Positions 35,648-44,848 of a stretch of 64,000 nucleotides of DNA are shown here, piece after piece. This stretch comes from DTU015 sp012837895. GTDB taxonomy: Bacteria > Bacillota > Sulfobacillia > Fermentithermobacillales > Fermentithermobacillaceae. The position numbers and the translations under genes were made by a program. Within the stretch, counting starts at the first letter, position 1. Every line of letters starts with the position of its first letter. Under the pieces are notes generated by a model. The model did no database searches. It saw only the letters and a list, made by a program, of their open reading frames with translations, and was not told the origin of the DNA. The stretch lies in contig JBMNKH010000004.1 of the NCBI GenBank assembly GCA_050952085.1, positions 496,001 through 560,000 of the forward strand, written 5' to 3'.

Positions 35648-37082
35648 TCAATATGAAATGATGATTGGGCTGGAAGTTCACGTAGAGTTAGCCGCTGATA
35701 CAAAGTTGTTCTGCCGGTGCTCATCCCGGTTCGGGGACCCGCCCAACACAAACATATGCCCTGTGTGCCTTGGAATGCCCGGAGCTTTGCCCCAGGCTAA
35801 CATGGAAGCAGTGCGGCTCGCTACCAGGGCGGCAATAGCGCTTAACTGCTCTATCAATCCTGTCAGCAAGTTTGACCGCAAGAATTACTTCTACCCCGAC
35901 CTCCCCAAGGGGTATCAGGTTACCCAGTTTTATGAACCCATTGCACAAGGCGGGTACATCTGGATAGACGACCCGCGCAAGAAAATCAGGATAAACAGGG
36001 TTCACATTGAAGAAGACGCAGGCAAGTCGGTTCACGCCGGAGACGAGATCATAACGGCTGAGTATTCACTGGTGGACTGTAACAGGGCCGGAGTGCCTCT
36101 CATTGAAATAGTGTCTGAGCCTGACATATCGTCGCCTGAAGAGGCAAGGCAATACCTTGAGAAACTCCAGGGGCTGCTCAAGTTTGCCCGTGTTTCAGAT
36201 GTGAAGATGGAAGAAGGCTCTATGAGGGTTGACTGCAATATATCTGTAAGAAGGAAAGGCAGCCAGGTGCCTGGGGCCCCCGTGGAAATGAAGAACCTGA
36301 GTTCGTTCAGGGCAGTGGTGAGAGCGCTGGCATATGAGTTCCAACGGCAAGCACAGGTGCTGGAACAAGGCGGGCAGATTGTCAGGGAGACCAGGCATTG
36401 GGATGAAACTGAACAAGTTACCAGAGTGCTGCGTACCAAAGAATCAAGCGATGACTACAGGTATTTCCCTGATGCTGACTTGCCCAGGCTGGAGCTGAGC
36501 CAGGGGTTCATTGAAGAAGTGAGAAACGAAATGCCCAAACTTCCCGATGAGATTGTCTCTTATTACGTAGACGAACTTGGCCTTCCCGAGTATGATGCAC
36601 GAGTGCTTACCCTTGATCCTTCACTGGCAGAGTTTTTTGACGCATGCGTTTCCCTTGGCGCAGATCCCAAGACTGCTTCTAACTGGATAATGGTTGAACT
36701 GCTGGGGTACATGAAGGCGGAAAACATACCGTATGAAAACATCCCCTTGAGTCCTGAATATCTTGTATCAATGCTCGAACTTATTAACAAAGGCGTCATC
36801 AGCGGAAAGATAGCTAAAGATGTACTGGTTATTATGATTGAGACCGGGCAGGATCCGCGTACAATAGTTAAAGAGCGCGGTTTGGAGCAGATTTCAGATG
36901 ACGAGAGCATTGCAAGGATTGTAGATGAGGTTATCGCTGCGCACCCATCGGTGGTTGAAGAAATAAAGGCGGGGAAGGCTAAAGCCGTTGGATTCTTGGT
37001 TGGACAGGTTATGAAACATACCAAAGGGAAAGCTAACCCGGCCAAGGTCAATACAATATTAAGGGACAAACTACTATCATGA
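35631..37082 (+). CDS. gatB: Asp/Glu-tRNA amidotransferase subunit B
   Basis: A 483-residue subunit that phosphorylates the tRNA-bound acid and receives ammonia from GatA. GLEVHVELAADTKLFCRC, the zinc cysteines around NICPVCLGMPG, KFDRKNYFYPDLPKGYQ and the C-terminal YqeY-like helical domain are all present. GTG start inside gatA. Confidence 0.97.
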   Translation: MSWLTNQYEMMIGLEVHVELAADTKLFCRCSSRFGDPPNTNICPVCLGMPGALPQANMEAVRLATRAAIALNCSINPVSKFDRKNYFYPDLPKGYQVTQFYEPIAQGGYIWIDDPRKKIRINRVHIEEDAGKSVHAGDEIITAEYSLVDCNRAGVPLIEIVSEPDISSPEEARQYLEKLQGLLKFARVSDVKMEEGSMRVDCNISVRRKGSQVPGAPVEMKNLSSFRAVVRALAYEFQRQAQVLEQGGQIVRETRHWDETEQVTRVLRTKESSDDYRYFPDADLPRLELSQGFIEEVRNEMPKLPDEIVSYYVDELGLPEYDARVLTLDPSLAEFFDACVSLGADPKTASNWIMVELLGYMKAENIPYENIPLSPEYLVSMLELINKGVISGKIAKDVLVIMIETGQDPRTIVKERGLEQISDDESIARIVDEVIAAHPSVVEEIKAGKAKAVGFLVGQVMKHTKGKANPAKVNTILRDKLLS

Positions 37083-37119
37083 TAAGGGAGCATAGTTTAG
37101 TGAGAGAGGAGGAGCGGCC

Positions 37120-38067
37120 ATGGGCGGTGGAAGTGCTGATTCCAGTGCGGTTTATGAGCAGATTGCGTCTTCCTTAACCAACTCTCAAGTGCTTTTTTCC
37201 GAGCCGATGTCAAACCACACATCATTCCGTATTGGCGGGCCATGTGACCTCCTCGTCATTCCCGGTACCCGTGATGATGCTATCAACGCCTGGTTAATGT
37301 GTAAACGGCTTAATGTGCCCTGTCACACCATTGGCAACGGGACCAATTTGCTCGTCAGGGATGGCGGCGTGCGGGGCTGCATAATCAAACTAGCTTCAGG
37401 ATACACAGGGATCGAAAGGAACGGTTCCAAGAGCCTCATGGTTAGTTCCGGAACGTTGCTTCATACGATTGTTGAAGCCAGTGTGGACTACGAATTATCG
37501 GGCTTGGAGTTTGCAGTGGGGATCCCAGGGAGTATGGGCGGAGCCGTTACAATGAACGCCGGAGCTTATGGCGGCGACATAGGCTCCTTGGTAAGAAGGG
37601 CTGAAGTGGCAACTACCGACGGCACAACCCAATGGATTTCCAGTGAGGAAGCACAGTTTTCATACAGGAACTCTTTGTTCTTGTCCAGGGACGATCTTCT
37701 CATTCTCAATGTGGAAATAGTACTTGAGCCGGGAGACAAGAATAGAATCCGGCAGGTGATGATGGAACACCTAAAGCAAAGGGAAGAGAAGCAGCCGCTG
37801 GATATGCCTTCTGCAGGGAGCGCGTTTAGAAGGCCGACCGGCAGGTACGTTGGCGCTATGATAGAAGAACTGGGGCTCAAAGGGTTTTCGTGCGGGGGCG
37901 CTATGGTTTCGCCTAAACATGCAGGCTTTATCGTAAACCACGGCGGCGCTACTGCAAAGGATGTGCTTACCCTCATGGATATCATAAAACAAAAGGTCTA
38001 CGAGAATTACGGGGTTGTACTGGAACCTGAGATCATAGTAATTGGAGAAGACCTAGAGTCTGGATAA
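37120..38067 (+). CDS. murB: UDP-N-acetylenolpyruvoylglucosamine reductase
   Basis: A 315-residue FAD enzyme making UDP-MurNAc. HTSFRIGGPCDLLV, NGTNLLVRDGGVRG and GIPGSMGGAVTMNAGAYGG form the FAD site; GSAFRRPTG and the C-terminal glutamate region complete the catalytic set. ATG after GAGGAGGAG. Last gene of the pcrA operon, before a hairpin. Confidence 0.95.
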   Translation: MGGGSADSSAVYEQIASSLTNSQVLFSEPMSNHTSFRIGGPCDLLVIPGTRDDAINAWLMCKRLNVPCHTIGNGTNLLVRDGGVRGCIIKLASGYTGIERNGSKSLMVSSGTLLHTIVEASVDYELSGLEFAVGIPGSMGGAVTMNAGAYGGDIGSLVRRAEVATTDGTTQWISSEEAQFSYRNSLFLSRDDLLILNVEIVLEPGDKNRIRQVMMEHLKQREEKQPLDMPSAGSAFRRPTGRYVGAMIEELGLKGFSCGGAMVSPKHAGFIVNHGGATAKDVLTLMDIIKQKVYENYGVVLEPEIIVIGEDLESG

Positions 38068-38111
38068 CACCACCGGCCTCGGATTGCCTCGCTTGGCTGA
38101 TGAAAACAGAT

Positions 38112-38150
38112 GAGTCGTGAGATAGGTGGCTAACTCACGACTCTTGTTGT
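38112..38150 (+). terminator. Terminator after murB
   Basis: A 10-bp perfect stem, GAGTCGTGAG (38112-38121) with CTCACGACTC (38134-38143), then TTGTTGTT. The U-run is interrupted by G. Confidence 0.65.
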
Positions 38151-38197
38151 TCAGGATCTTGCAGGACCTTGTTAGCTGCCTTTTCTGAGCCGTCTTC

Positions 38198-39862
38198 TTA
38201 GGCAAGGCAGTGTGCTTTTCTCACTACCCCGCCCCTTTGGCTCCTGTATTCAACAGTCACACAGGGAGGAGGGGTGTGGTCCGGAGACACTCTTACCACC
38301 CATGAGACCTGGACTGTCGACTTGGCAGGGCCCTTTGCTCCGCTGACGTACCCTTCCAGGAAGTCTGTTTCGTGTTTTGCTTTACCGGTTATCTCTACTC
38401 CTGGGCCTGCCTTGAGCTCAACAGTGTCCTTTTCAACAACCTTGAGTTGTGCAGCCTTGTTGGTAATGCTTGTAGGCAAATAGCCCCAGTTTTCTATCAA
38501 AGCAGTCACCTTTTTCAGGCTACCACTGATATCCTGGACTCTAGTGTCTGTTATGTTGACCCACGGTAAAGCTGCTGCGTGCTGCATAATCCACTGGGCA
38601 GCTCTGCGGCATTCTTCTTCTAATAAGTGAGGAGGTGGGTTCTGGGCGCAGAATTTTCTGTCCCAGCCTCCGATTTCAACTGTACCCAGCTGGGGATGTT
38701 CGAAAGGCATCCAGTCTATGAACCCCTTGCCCGACAGCTCACGGTCGTTCCACTCCAAGAACTTTAGGCACATCTTTTCGAACTCATCCGGAAACTTCTC
38801 AGGATCAGACTTCTCCCTTGCAACCTCAAGATCGATCCCGGCGCGTTCATAACGGTTCCAGAGTTCGGTGGTGTAAGCGATTATGCCCCTGTGCTCGTAA
38901 GCCCATTCGTTCATGGTGGAACTGTTCGGGGACTTGACATCAGGATAGCCGGTGACCTTGGTACCCTGGCGGGCAATAGCTTTGGTAGCTATCAGGTCTT
39001 GAGGGTCCATTTTGCTTTCTTCGTACTTGCACGGATTCCTGAAGAAGAAGCCTCCTGCAGTGTGCAAGGCTTGAATAGCGCCGATGTTAGGATGATTTAC
39101 TATGAATTGCACTAACGCATGGGTTTCCGGCTCCCCTGCAGGGAACTCCCCGCCGCCTGGCACGCCGGGCTCCCAATTAGACGGGAAATTCCGGTTCAGG
39201 TCCAAGCCCCAAGGCGTCTTGTGCACCGTTACCGGCTCACCTTCATAGTCCTTTATATATCCTTCAGGATAAATCCGGTAGAAGGGCCCTTTCCTTTCAC
39301 CAGGCTGTCTGGGAACCATCAGACGGGGATCTTTCGAGGAGACTTTCCATTCGCCTTTGTTGTCATCCCTGATTCTCATCTCAAGGATTTTGCCATCGCC
39401 GTTGATGTCAGCCCGGTGAAGCCCTGGAAGGTCTTGTATTCCATCATCAGGCCATATCCTTACGCTGCTTCTAAGCATGTGGGGCGTTGTCAGGTAAAGT
39501 TCTGCCCCATCAGGGTTGACCCGGGGAAGCACGTATAAAGTCAGCCTGTCCAGTAGATGGGTGACTTCATCATCTGTGCCGTATTTCCCGAGTAGGTAAT
39601 CTATGAGGTACAGGGCTGCCATACTCCCAGTGACTTCTCCTGCATGGATGTTTGCGTCAACGTATATGGCGGGTTTCTCAGACGGTGCTGCCTCTCCACC
39701 GGCGGTGATGGTAAGCAGCCAGATGTCCCGTCCTTCATAGCTTTTTCCGATGGAACTTAGGCTGCATAAGTCAGGATATGCGGCTGCTACATTTTCAAGG
39801 TATTGTTTGATCTCTTCATACAGCAAGTACCTGTCGAATGTTATAGGAACCTTGGAAAACAA
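38198..39862 (-). CDS. M14-family zinc carboxypeptidase
   Basis: About 554 residues. The N-terminal M14 domain has the zinc ligands in NIHAGEVTG, the substrate arginine region LPRVNPDGAE, a zinc-ligand histidine in QALHTAGG, and the catalytic glutamate in YTTELWNRYE. A beta-rich C-terminal domain of about 110 residues follows. No signal peptide is seen from the chosen start. The frame extends to 39973, but TTG at 39862 follows AAGGAGG at 7 bp and begins just before FSKVPITFDR, so it is preferred. The 200 bp upstream to the PadR promoter hold nothing recognisable. Confidence 0.88.
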   Translation of the reverse strand: MFSKVPITFDRYLLYEEIKQYLENVAAAYPDLCSLSSIGKSYEGRDIWLLTITAGGEAAPSEKPAIYVDANIHAGEVTGSMAALYLIDYLLGKYGTDDEVTHLLDRLTLYVLPRVNPDGAELYLTTPHMLRSSVRIWPDDGIQDLPGLHRADINGDGKILEMRIRDDNKGEWKVSSKDPRLMVPRQPGERKGPFYRIYPEGYIKDYEGEPVTVHKTPWGLDLNRNFPSNWEPGVPGGGEFPAGEPETHALVQFIVNHPNIGAIQALHTAGGFFFRNPCKYEESKMDPQDLIATKAIARQGTKVTGYPDVKSPNSSTMNEWAYEHRGIIAYTTELWNRYERAGIDLEVAREKSDPEKFPDEFEKMCLKFLEWNDRELSGKGFIDWMPFEHPQLGTVEIGGWDRKFCAQNPPPHLLEEECRRAAQWIMQHAAALPWVNITDTRVQDISGSLKKVTALIENWGYLPTSITNKAAQLKVVEKDTVELKAGPGVEITGKAKHETDFLEGYVSGAKGPAKSTVQVSWVVRVSPDHTPPPCVTVEYRSQRGGVVRKAHCLA

Positions 39863-40062
39863 GGTGCTCCCTCCTTTGTTCCCGTTGATTCCGGTTTCAA
39901 GCGGGTATGTGTTGGTTGCTTTTGCCTTTTTGAGAAGTTCTCCATGGGGTAAGTTGAGTCCTCTATGGGCCAATTCTCCGCGCTAAAGCTGAAGGCAGGA
40001 ACATACATGACCTCATACGGAAGCTTCTCTTGACAGCCTGATGGTAAGGTGAGATATGGCCG

Positions 40063-40106
40063 TTGACTGAATATATCACGTTGTGGTATAACATGATGTG
40101 ATATAT
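40063..40106 (+). promoter_or_regulatory. padR promoter with overlapping dyad operator
   Basis: TTGACT (40063-40068), an 18-bp spacer and TATAAC (40087-40092). A dyad ATATATCAC (40071-40079), 18 nt, GTGATATAT (40098-40106) covers the spacer and -10, as expected for autoregulation by the PadR protein; the assignment is inferred. Confidence 0.6.
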
Positions 40107-40140
40107 CATAGTGTGGAGTAGGCTTGAGGGGAGACAGAAG

Positions 40141-40458
40141 GTGATCTTTGACAAGATTCGCAGGCGGTATGTTCCCATGAGTGAAACCATGTTTTACATC
40201 TTGTTTTCTTTACGGGAAGAGCGCCATGGCTACGGGATCATGCAACATGTCAACGAATTAACCGCCGGACGCATTGTTCTCGGAGCTGGGACGGTCTACT
40301 CCAGTATAAGCAAACTTGAACGTGACGGTTTGATTGAGCCTGTCAAAGAGGAAAACCGCCGCAAGACGTACCTCATAACTGAAACGGGCACCCGGATTTT
40401 GCGCGAGGAAGCGGCACGTATTGCTGAACTGTATCAACACGCGGAGGTGCTGCTATGA
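40141..40458 (+). CDS. PadR-family transcriptional regulator
   Basis: A winged-helix regulator of about 105 residues: MSETMFYILFSLREERHGYGIMQ, then GTVYSSISKLERDGLI and a C-terminal dimerisation helix. PadR proteins usually repress neighbouring multidrug or ABC exporter genes; an ABC exporter follows here. GTG at 40141 after GGGGAGACAGAAG is preferred to the GTG at 40111; an ATG at 40177 is also possible. The stop overlaps the next gene. Confidence 0.9.
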   Translation: MIFDKIRRRYVPMSETMFYILFSLREERHGYGIMQHVNELTAGRIVLGAGTVYSSISKLERDGLIEPVKEENRRKTYLITETGTRILREEAARIAELYQHAEVLL

Positions 40459-40987
40459 AAGACAAGAGAACAGTCTGGTTGCCAGGATTCCGCAATGTTG
40501 TTCCGGCCGGTTTCGAAAGATGGTTGGAGCAGATGGCCTCTGAAGGATGGCATGTTGATCGCATCACTCAATGGAGTTCGTTTCTTATGGTTTTCAAGCG
40601 GGGTACCCCGCGGAAGTATCGCTATGTCTACACCTACAAGCTGCGCCCAGAAAGGATTACCGCGCCATTTACGAGGAATTTGGCTGGGAGTATCTTGGCA
40701 GGATGGCCAGCGTCTATATCTGGCGCAAGGCATATGACGACGTTCGCCCTGAGGCGTTCAGCGACCGAGAAAGCGTCATCGAACGCAACTGTAGAACCGC
40801 GGTAGCGGTTTCTATCTCATTCTGTATGTTTTTTCTGACGGCCTTAGTTCTAGGCATCGCCCTATTCACAAAAACCCTCACAAATAGTGAGTTCATCCAG
40901 GCTGCGCTCGGTCTTACCCTTACAGTTGCCTCTACCCTTTACCTTGGCGGCGTGATGCTGAGAATCATGAGATGCCGGGAATGCTAG
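40455..40987 (+). pseudogene. Frameshifted DUF2812-type membrane protein
   Basis: The first frame (from ATG 40455) reads a DUF2812 start, FERWLEQMASEGWHVDRI then KYRYVYTYKLR, and loses similarity at about 40645-40655. From there the next frame continues the family pattern: PRKDYRAIYEEFGWEYLGR, then ASVYIWRKAYDD, followed by two membrane helices ending at 40987. Restoring one base near 40650 would give a single protein of about 177 residues. PadR-DUF2812 pairs are common in Firmicutes. Whether this is a true mutation or a sequencing error cannot be told from one copy. Confidence 0.82.
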
Positions 40988-41057
40988 GAAATTCCTGGCT
41001 TGAGAGGCCGTGTTCTGGACTCTTCATTATCTACTAAATCTTAGGGGGTGCGAACCC

Positions 41058-41258
41058 ATGGAAATGTTGTGGGAAACCTGGCCGCTCTTGCTTCCCCTGT
41101 TTCTGGTCAACCTGGCACTGATAGTGATAGCGCTTATAGATCTGACGAAGAGAAAAGACATGCCGGGAAGCAAGAAATGGTTGTGGGGAGCTGCGATTGT
41201 TGTTCTACAGTATCTGGGCCCAATCGTTTACCTAGTACTCGGTAGGAAGGAAGAGTAG
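41058..41258 (+). CDS. PLDc_N-type small membrane protein
   Basis: About 66 residues with two helices (LLLPLFLVNLALIVIALIDL and the PLDc_N-like WLWGAAIVVLQYLGPIVYLVLG). Such proteins often sit beside ABC-2 exporters in PadR clusters; function unknown. ATG 41058 follows TAGGGGG; the longer frame from 41010 lacks a good site. Confidence 0.78.
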   Translation: MEMLWETWPLLLPLFLVNLALIVIALIDLTKRKDMPGSKKWLWGAAIVVLQYLGPIVYLVLGRKEE

Positions 41259-41268
41259 GAGGGAGAGC

Positions 41269-42189
41269 ATGGCAGCTGTCGAGATCGACAGACTTACCAA
41301 GAAGTTCGGCCCGGTGACGGCGGTAAACGAGCTGACTCTTCATGTTCCCAAAGGAACGGTTTTTGGTTTTCTTGGCCGGAATGGCGCCGGGAAAACCACC
41401 ACCCTCCGGGTGCTGCTGGGACTGGCCAAACCCACAGCGGGGGATGTCCGGGTGCTGGGAAGGAGCATAAGGGAAGACCGGAGCTACCTACAGAGAGTAG
41501 GATTCTTGCCGGATGTGCCTGTGTTTTACAACTGGATGACTGCCCGGGAGTACCTGCGTTTTGCTGGAGAGTTATTCGGCCTGGGTTCTGCGAAACTGAA
41601 CAGAAGGATTGAAGAGCTGCTTGAGCTGGTAGGTCTGCACAAGGAGAAGAATAGGATAGGCGGATTTTCACGGGGTATGAAACAACGGCTCGGTTTGGCC
41701 CAGGCCCTGATCAACGATCCGGAAGTGGTGTTCTTGGATGAACCTACTTCCGCATTGGACCCAATCGGGCGTAAGGAAGTGCTGGACAGCATCAACGCCT
41801 TCAAGGACCGGGTTACTGTTTTCTTCTCCAGTCACATCCTGGCCGATGTACAACGTGTTTGTAGCCGGGTGGCTATCATCGACCGTGGTGAACTCATCAC
41901 AGAAGGTGACATTGCTGAGTTGCGACGCAAATACGGAGGACGCACAGTTGAAATTGAAGTTACAGAAGTGCCGGACGATCTGGTTAGGAAACTGGGAGAG
42001 GTTCACTGGTGTGAGCGCATTGAGGTCAGGGGGAATGTGCTTGAACTTGGAGCATCAGAAGTTGAAAAAGCCGCAAGAGGTCTTCCGGAACTCTTAGCTG
42101 AAACCAGGGTGGGTATCATCCGCATGGAAAGCCGGGAACCTGATTTGGAAGAGATTTTCGTGAAGTTGGTGAAACCTGATGGGAGCTAG
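41269..42189 (+). CDS. ABC transporter ATP-binding protein
   Basis: A 306-residue exporter-type ATPase: Walker A GRNGAGKTT near 37, a signature that reads FSRGMKQRLGLAQAL (Arg where LSGGM is usual), and Walker B VVFLDEPTSALDP. The C-terminal roughly 80 residues form the extra domain of ABC-2-type exporters. GGAGGGAG precedes the ATG; the end overlaps the permease. Confidence 0.93.
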   Translation: MAAVEIDRLTKKFGPVTAVNELTLHVPKGTVFGFLGRNGAGKTTTLRVLLGLAKPTAGDVRVLGRSIREDRSYLQRVGFLPDVPVFYNWMTAREYLRFAGELFGLGSAKLNRRIEELLELVGLHKEKNRIGGFSRGMKQRLGLAQALINDPEVVFLDEPTSALDPIGRKEVLDSINAFKDRVTVFFSSHILADVQRVCSRVAIIDRGELITEGDIAELRRKYGGRTVEIEVTEVPDDLVRKLGEVHWCERIEVRGNVLELGASEVEKAARGLPELLAETRVGIIRMESREPDLEEIFVKLVKPDGS

Positions 42190-42937
42190 GGTACTGTTTC
42201 GCAAAGAGGTGACAGAGATACTTAAGACCTACAAGATCTACGTTATCCCCCTGCTTTTTCTGGTTTTCGGTTTCGCCAGCCCGGTAATAACGAAGCTGCT
42301 GCCAGATATTTTGGCAGGCTTAAGCAACATGGAAATCGTTGTGCCCGAGATGAGTTGGATAGATGCTTTTGACCAGTTTTTCAAGAATTTGAATCAGATA
42401 GGGATTATCGCTGTTATCCTGATGTTCATGGGCAGAGTGGCCGAGGAGAAGCACAGGGGTACAGCTACTATGATTCTGTCTAAGCCGGTGTCCAGAACAG
42501 CTTGGGTTATCGCCAAGTTCGGCGCTGCCGTCTTGCTGGTGCTATTGTCCATGATTCCGGCGTATCTGGCCTGCTGCATATATACAAAGATACTTTTCGG
42601 GACGGCTTCCGTGGCCCTTTCACTGCAGGCCACTTCGGTATTTGCTGTATATGTTATCTACGTTATAGGGTTTACTGTAGGTGCCAGCGCGGTTATGAAG
42701 ACGCAGGTGGCCGCAGGAGGGGTTAGCGTGGGCCTGCTCATTCTCAGTTCGCTCTTACCCGCGTTTTCGCAGAAACTGAGCCGCTTCTGCCCGGGCAGCC
42801 TCACTGGGTATCCACATTCCCTGTTGTCCGGCTCTATGTCTTTGTCAGAGGCATTTCCGGCGCTTCTGTCCGCATTGGTTTCAACGGTGTTGTTCTTGAG
42901 TGTTGGGATATTTGCCTTTGAGAGACAAGAGGTCTAG
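42179..42937 (+). CDS. ABC-2-type transporter permease
   Basis: A 252-residue membrane protein with six predicted helices and the ABC-2 signature around RVAEEKHRGTATMILSKPVSRTAW. It pairs with the ATPase upstream (11-bp overlap) to form an exporter of unknown substrate, probably under PadR control. Confidence 0.9.
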   Translation: MGARVLFRKEVTEILKTYKIYVIPLLFLVFGFASPVITKLLPDILAGLSNMEIVVPEMSWIDAFDQFFKNLNQIGIIAVILMFMGRVAEEKHRGTATMILSKPVSRTAWVIAKFGAAVLLVLLSMIPAYLACCIYTKILFGTASVALSLQATSVFAVYVIYVIGFTVGASAVMKTQVAAGGVSVGLLILSSLLPAFSQKLSRFCPGSLTGYPHSLLSGSMSLSEAFPALLSALVSTVLFLSVGIFAFERQEV

Positions 42938-42959
42938 GTCTATCTGATGAAGAATTGGA

Positions 42960-42992
42960 GGGCGTGCCAGACCGGCCAGATCTGGCACGCCC
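42960..42992 (+). terminator. Hairpin after the ABC exporter genes
   Basis: A 12-bp perfect stem, GGGCGTGCCAGA (42960-42971) with TCTGGCACGCCC (42981-42992), 9-nt loop. No clean U-run follows, so termination strength is uncertain. Confidence 0.5.
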
Positions 42993-43019
42993 AGAACTCG
43001 ATTGATTTGTTTGACAGGG

Positions 43020-43091
43020 GGAAATCAGAGAACGGCACTGTTTGCAGACCCTGATGGCAACATACATGAGATCTTTGCAGATATTACCTAG
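43020..43091 (+). pseudogene. C-terminal scrap of a glyoxalase/VOC-family gene
   Basis: The frame reads RTALFADPDGNIHEIFADI then TAG at 43089. DPDGNxxEIF is the C-terminal metal-ligand strand of vicinal-oxygen-chelate proteins. No start, ribosome-binding site or upstream domain is left, so this is best read as a remnant. Confidence 0.5.
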
Positions 43092-43125
43092 GTCATAAGC
43101 CCAGATGCTAGAGGTGACGTTTCAC

Positions 43126-44226
43126 ATGCCGCGACTGTACACACTAAACGATGCATGGGCCGCGTGGTTAAGCGGTGAGAAATTCCCTGTGGCCATTGCA
43201 GGAGACAGCACTGTGGATGGTTTTGGGACAGACAACAGCATCCAGCACTTGACGGCAGAGCGAAGGGACAACCAAGACCCTAATGCTTTTCCGAGACTGC
43301 TGGAAGCACATCTGCGGAAAGCAACAGGCAACAGCATCTTGAGGATATACAACGCTGGCCATACCGGGATGTACATCAAGTGGGCCCTGGACAATTTCGA
43401 GAGGGAATGGGGACATACATCAGTTTATGCCGACGTGAAGATGGTTGGTATCGGCTATGGCATCAATGATCGCCTGATCTATTCATCAGCCAAAGCTTAT
43501 CGCGCAGGTTTCAAGCAAGATGTCATTGAGATGGTGGAGCGCTTCTATGAAAAGGGCATCCAGCCGTTCTTGCTAACCACCCAGGCAGTCGTAGAACCAG
43601 GCGTGCATAGCGATTTTACGAGGTTCTACCCGCTGCGGACCGGCGAATCAGTTAACTCAATCGCAAACGAGGTCAAGAGGGAAATCGCAGGATCGTACAG
43701 TTTGGAATTGATTGACGTGAACAAATATACCGAGCTGTTCCTGCAGCACAGTTCGTATAGCCTCCTCCAGTTAATTCCAGACGGATTGCACCTCGGAAAT
43801 CTCGGACACATCTACGAAGCTGGCTTACTGTTTGCCCACTTTTGTCCCAGAACCGTTTGGGCCGGGGGCAAATGCCAATTGGATTTCTCCAGTCAAAAAG
43901 CAGTGACAAGTGTTCCCAGTGACAAACTGACTTTAGCTTACCCGCCGACCCGCGGTTTCAAAGTGTTCGCTAATTACACCAAACATGACAAGCAGGATAT
44001 TAAGATCATGGATTTCTGGGTGTTTAACAACGCCAAGAGGCCACTTAGCCTGACCGCATACAAAAGCGAAGTGAATTCCCTCACTTACGTCAAAATCAAC
44101 GGCGAAGCCCGAACGCTTAGCTCTCTTGAAACTAACCTGGGTTTGCATGACCTGGGCCTGATTCATCTGGAGGTTTACACGGGCGATTGTGACAAAGTCG
44201 ACTTTAAGGGATTTGTCTTAGAGTAG
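43126..44226 (+). CDS. SGNH/GDSL-type hydrolase
   Basis: About 366 residues. Block I AGDSTVDGFG with the nucleophile serine, an asparagine block GIGYGINDR, and block V PDGLHLGNLGH with the catalytic Asp-His are in order within residues 20-230. A C-terminal beta-rich domain of about 120 residues follows. No signal peptide. Probably a carbohydrate or lipid esterase; the substrate is unknown. ATG 43126 follows GAGGTG; ATG 43105 is less well placed. It lies alone in a decayed accessory stretch. Confidence 0.8.
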   Translation: MPRLYTLNDAWAAWLSGEKFPVAIAGDSTVDGFGTDNSIQHLTAERRDNQDPNAFPRLLEAHLRKATGNSILRIYNAGHTGMYIKWALDNFEREWGHTSVYADVKMVGIGYGINDRLIYSSAKAYRAGFKQDVIEMVERFYEKGIQPFLLTTQAVVEPGVHSDFTRFYPLRTGESVNSIANEVKREIAGSYSLELIDVNKYTELFLQHSSYSLLQLIPDGLHLGNLGHIYEAGLLFAHFCPRTVWAGGKCQLDFSSQKAVTSVPSDKLTLAYPPTRGFKVFANYTKHDKQDIKIMDFWVFNNAKRPLSLTAYKSEVNSLTYVKINGEARTLSSLETNLGLHDLGLIHLEVYTGDCDKVDFKGFVLE

Positions 44227-44469
44227 AAGCGTGACTGCCTTACAGCCTCCATGGAGCCCTGCAAAGCTCCGGTTAGCTGTGGGATCACCGGGCCACCAAA
44301 TTACATAAGACGCCATTTGACTTGATTGTTCAGTTCACTCCTAATCTATATATCCCCAGTTACCAAACAAGAAAAGCATCCAGACAATTGGTTCTAATAT
44401 CATTCATCCATCTCTAGGCTATACAAAGCAGAGAGAGATGACTCATAGGAGAACAAAGGAGGAAAGAGC

Positions 44470-44795
44470 ATGGGTATGTTCTGTTATCAGTGCCAAGAGA
44501 CCACTAGAAACACAGGTTGTACTGTAAGAGGTGTTTGTGGCAAGAACGAGGAAGTGGCAAAACTTCAAGACCTCCTGATTTACACACTTAAGGGAATTTC
44601 GGATATCGTCGTCAAAGGGAAGATCGATGTCAGCAAGCTCGAGGATCTTAATTATCAGGCACTCAACAGCTTGTTCATCACCATTACCAACGCGCATTCC
44701 TGTCACCCAATGTTGCCAAGGTGCTTGTGGAGAACTTCGGTATCTCAGGCACCGGTACAGTTGATGACGACATAGAGATGTTCATGGCCCAATAG
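44470..44795 (+). pseudogene. hcp: Hydroxylamine reductase (hybrid-cluster protein) gene with large internal deletion
   Basis: The first 75 codons are a normal Hcp N-terminus (MFCYQCQETTRNTGCTVRG, GVCGKNEEVAKLQDLLIY). At about 44693 the reading switches frame into AFLSPNVAKVLVENFGI, then SGTGTVDDDIEMFMAQ and TAG at 44793, which is the Hcp C-terminus. Some 430 central codons holding the hybrid cluster are gone and the two ends are joined out of frame. The AAAGGAGGAAAGAGC ribosome-binding site and a downstream terminator are intact, so the loss looks recent. The 243 bp upstream hold no clear feature. Confidence 0.88.
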
Positions 44796-44810
44796 GAGAA
44801 CCAATGGAAA

Positions 44811-44848
44811 AAGCAAGTCCCGCCGCGGTGGCGGCGGGGCTTTTGCTT
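44811..44848 (+). terminator. Terminator after the hcp remnant
   Basis: CCCGCCGC and GCGGCGGG form the core stem around GGTG, extended by AAGCAA/TTTTGCTT, with the T-rich arm closing it. Confidence 0.8.

Noticed and set aside
44242..44280. Compound hairpin after the SGNH gene (ACAGC/GCTGT outside, GGAGC/GCTCC inside)
   Set aside because: Stems are short and interrupted and no T-run follows, so I do not call it a terminator.
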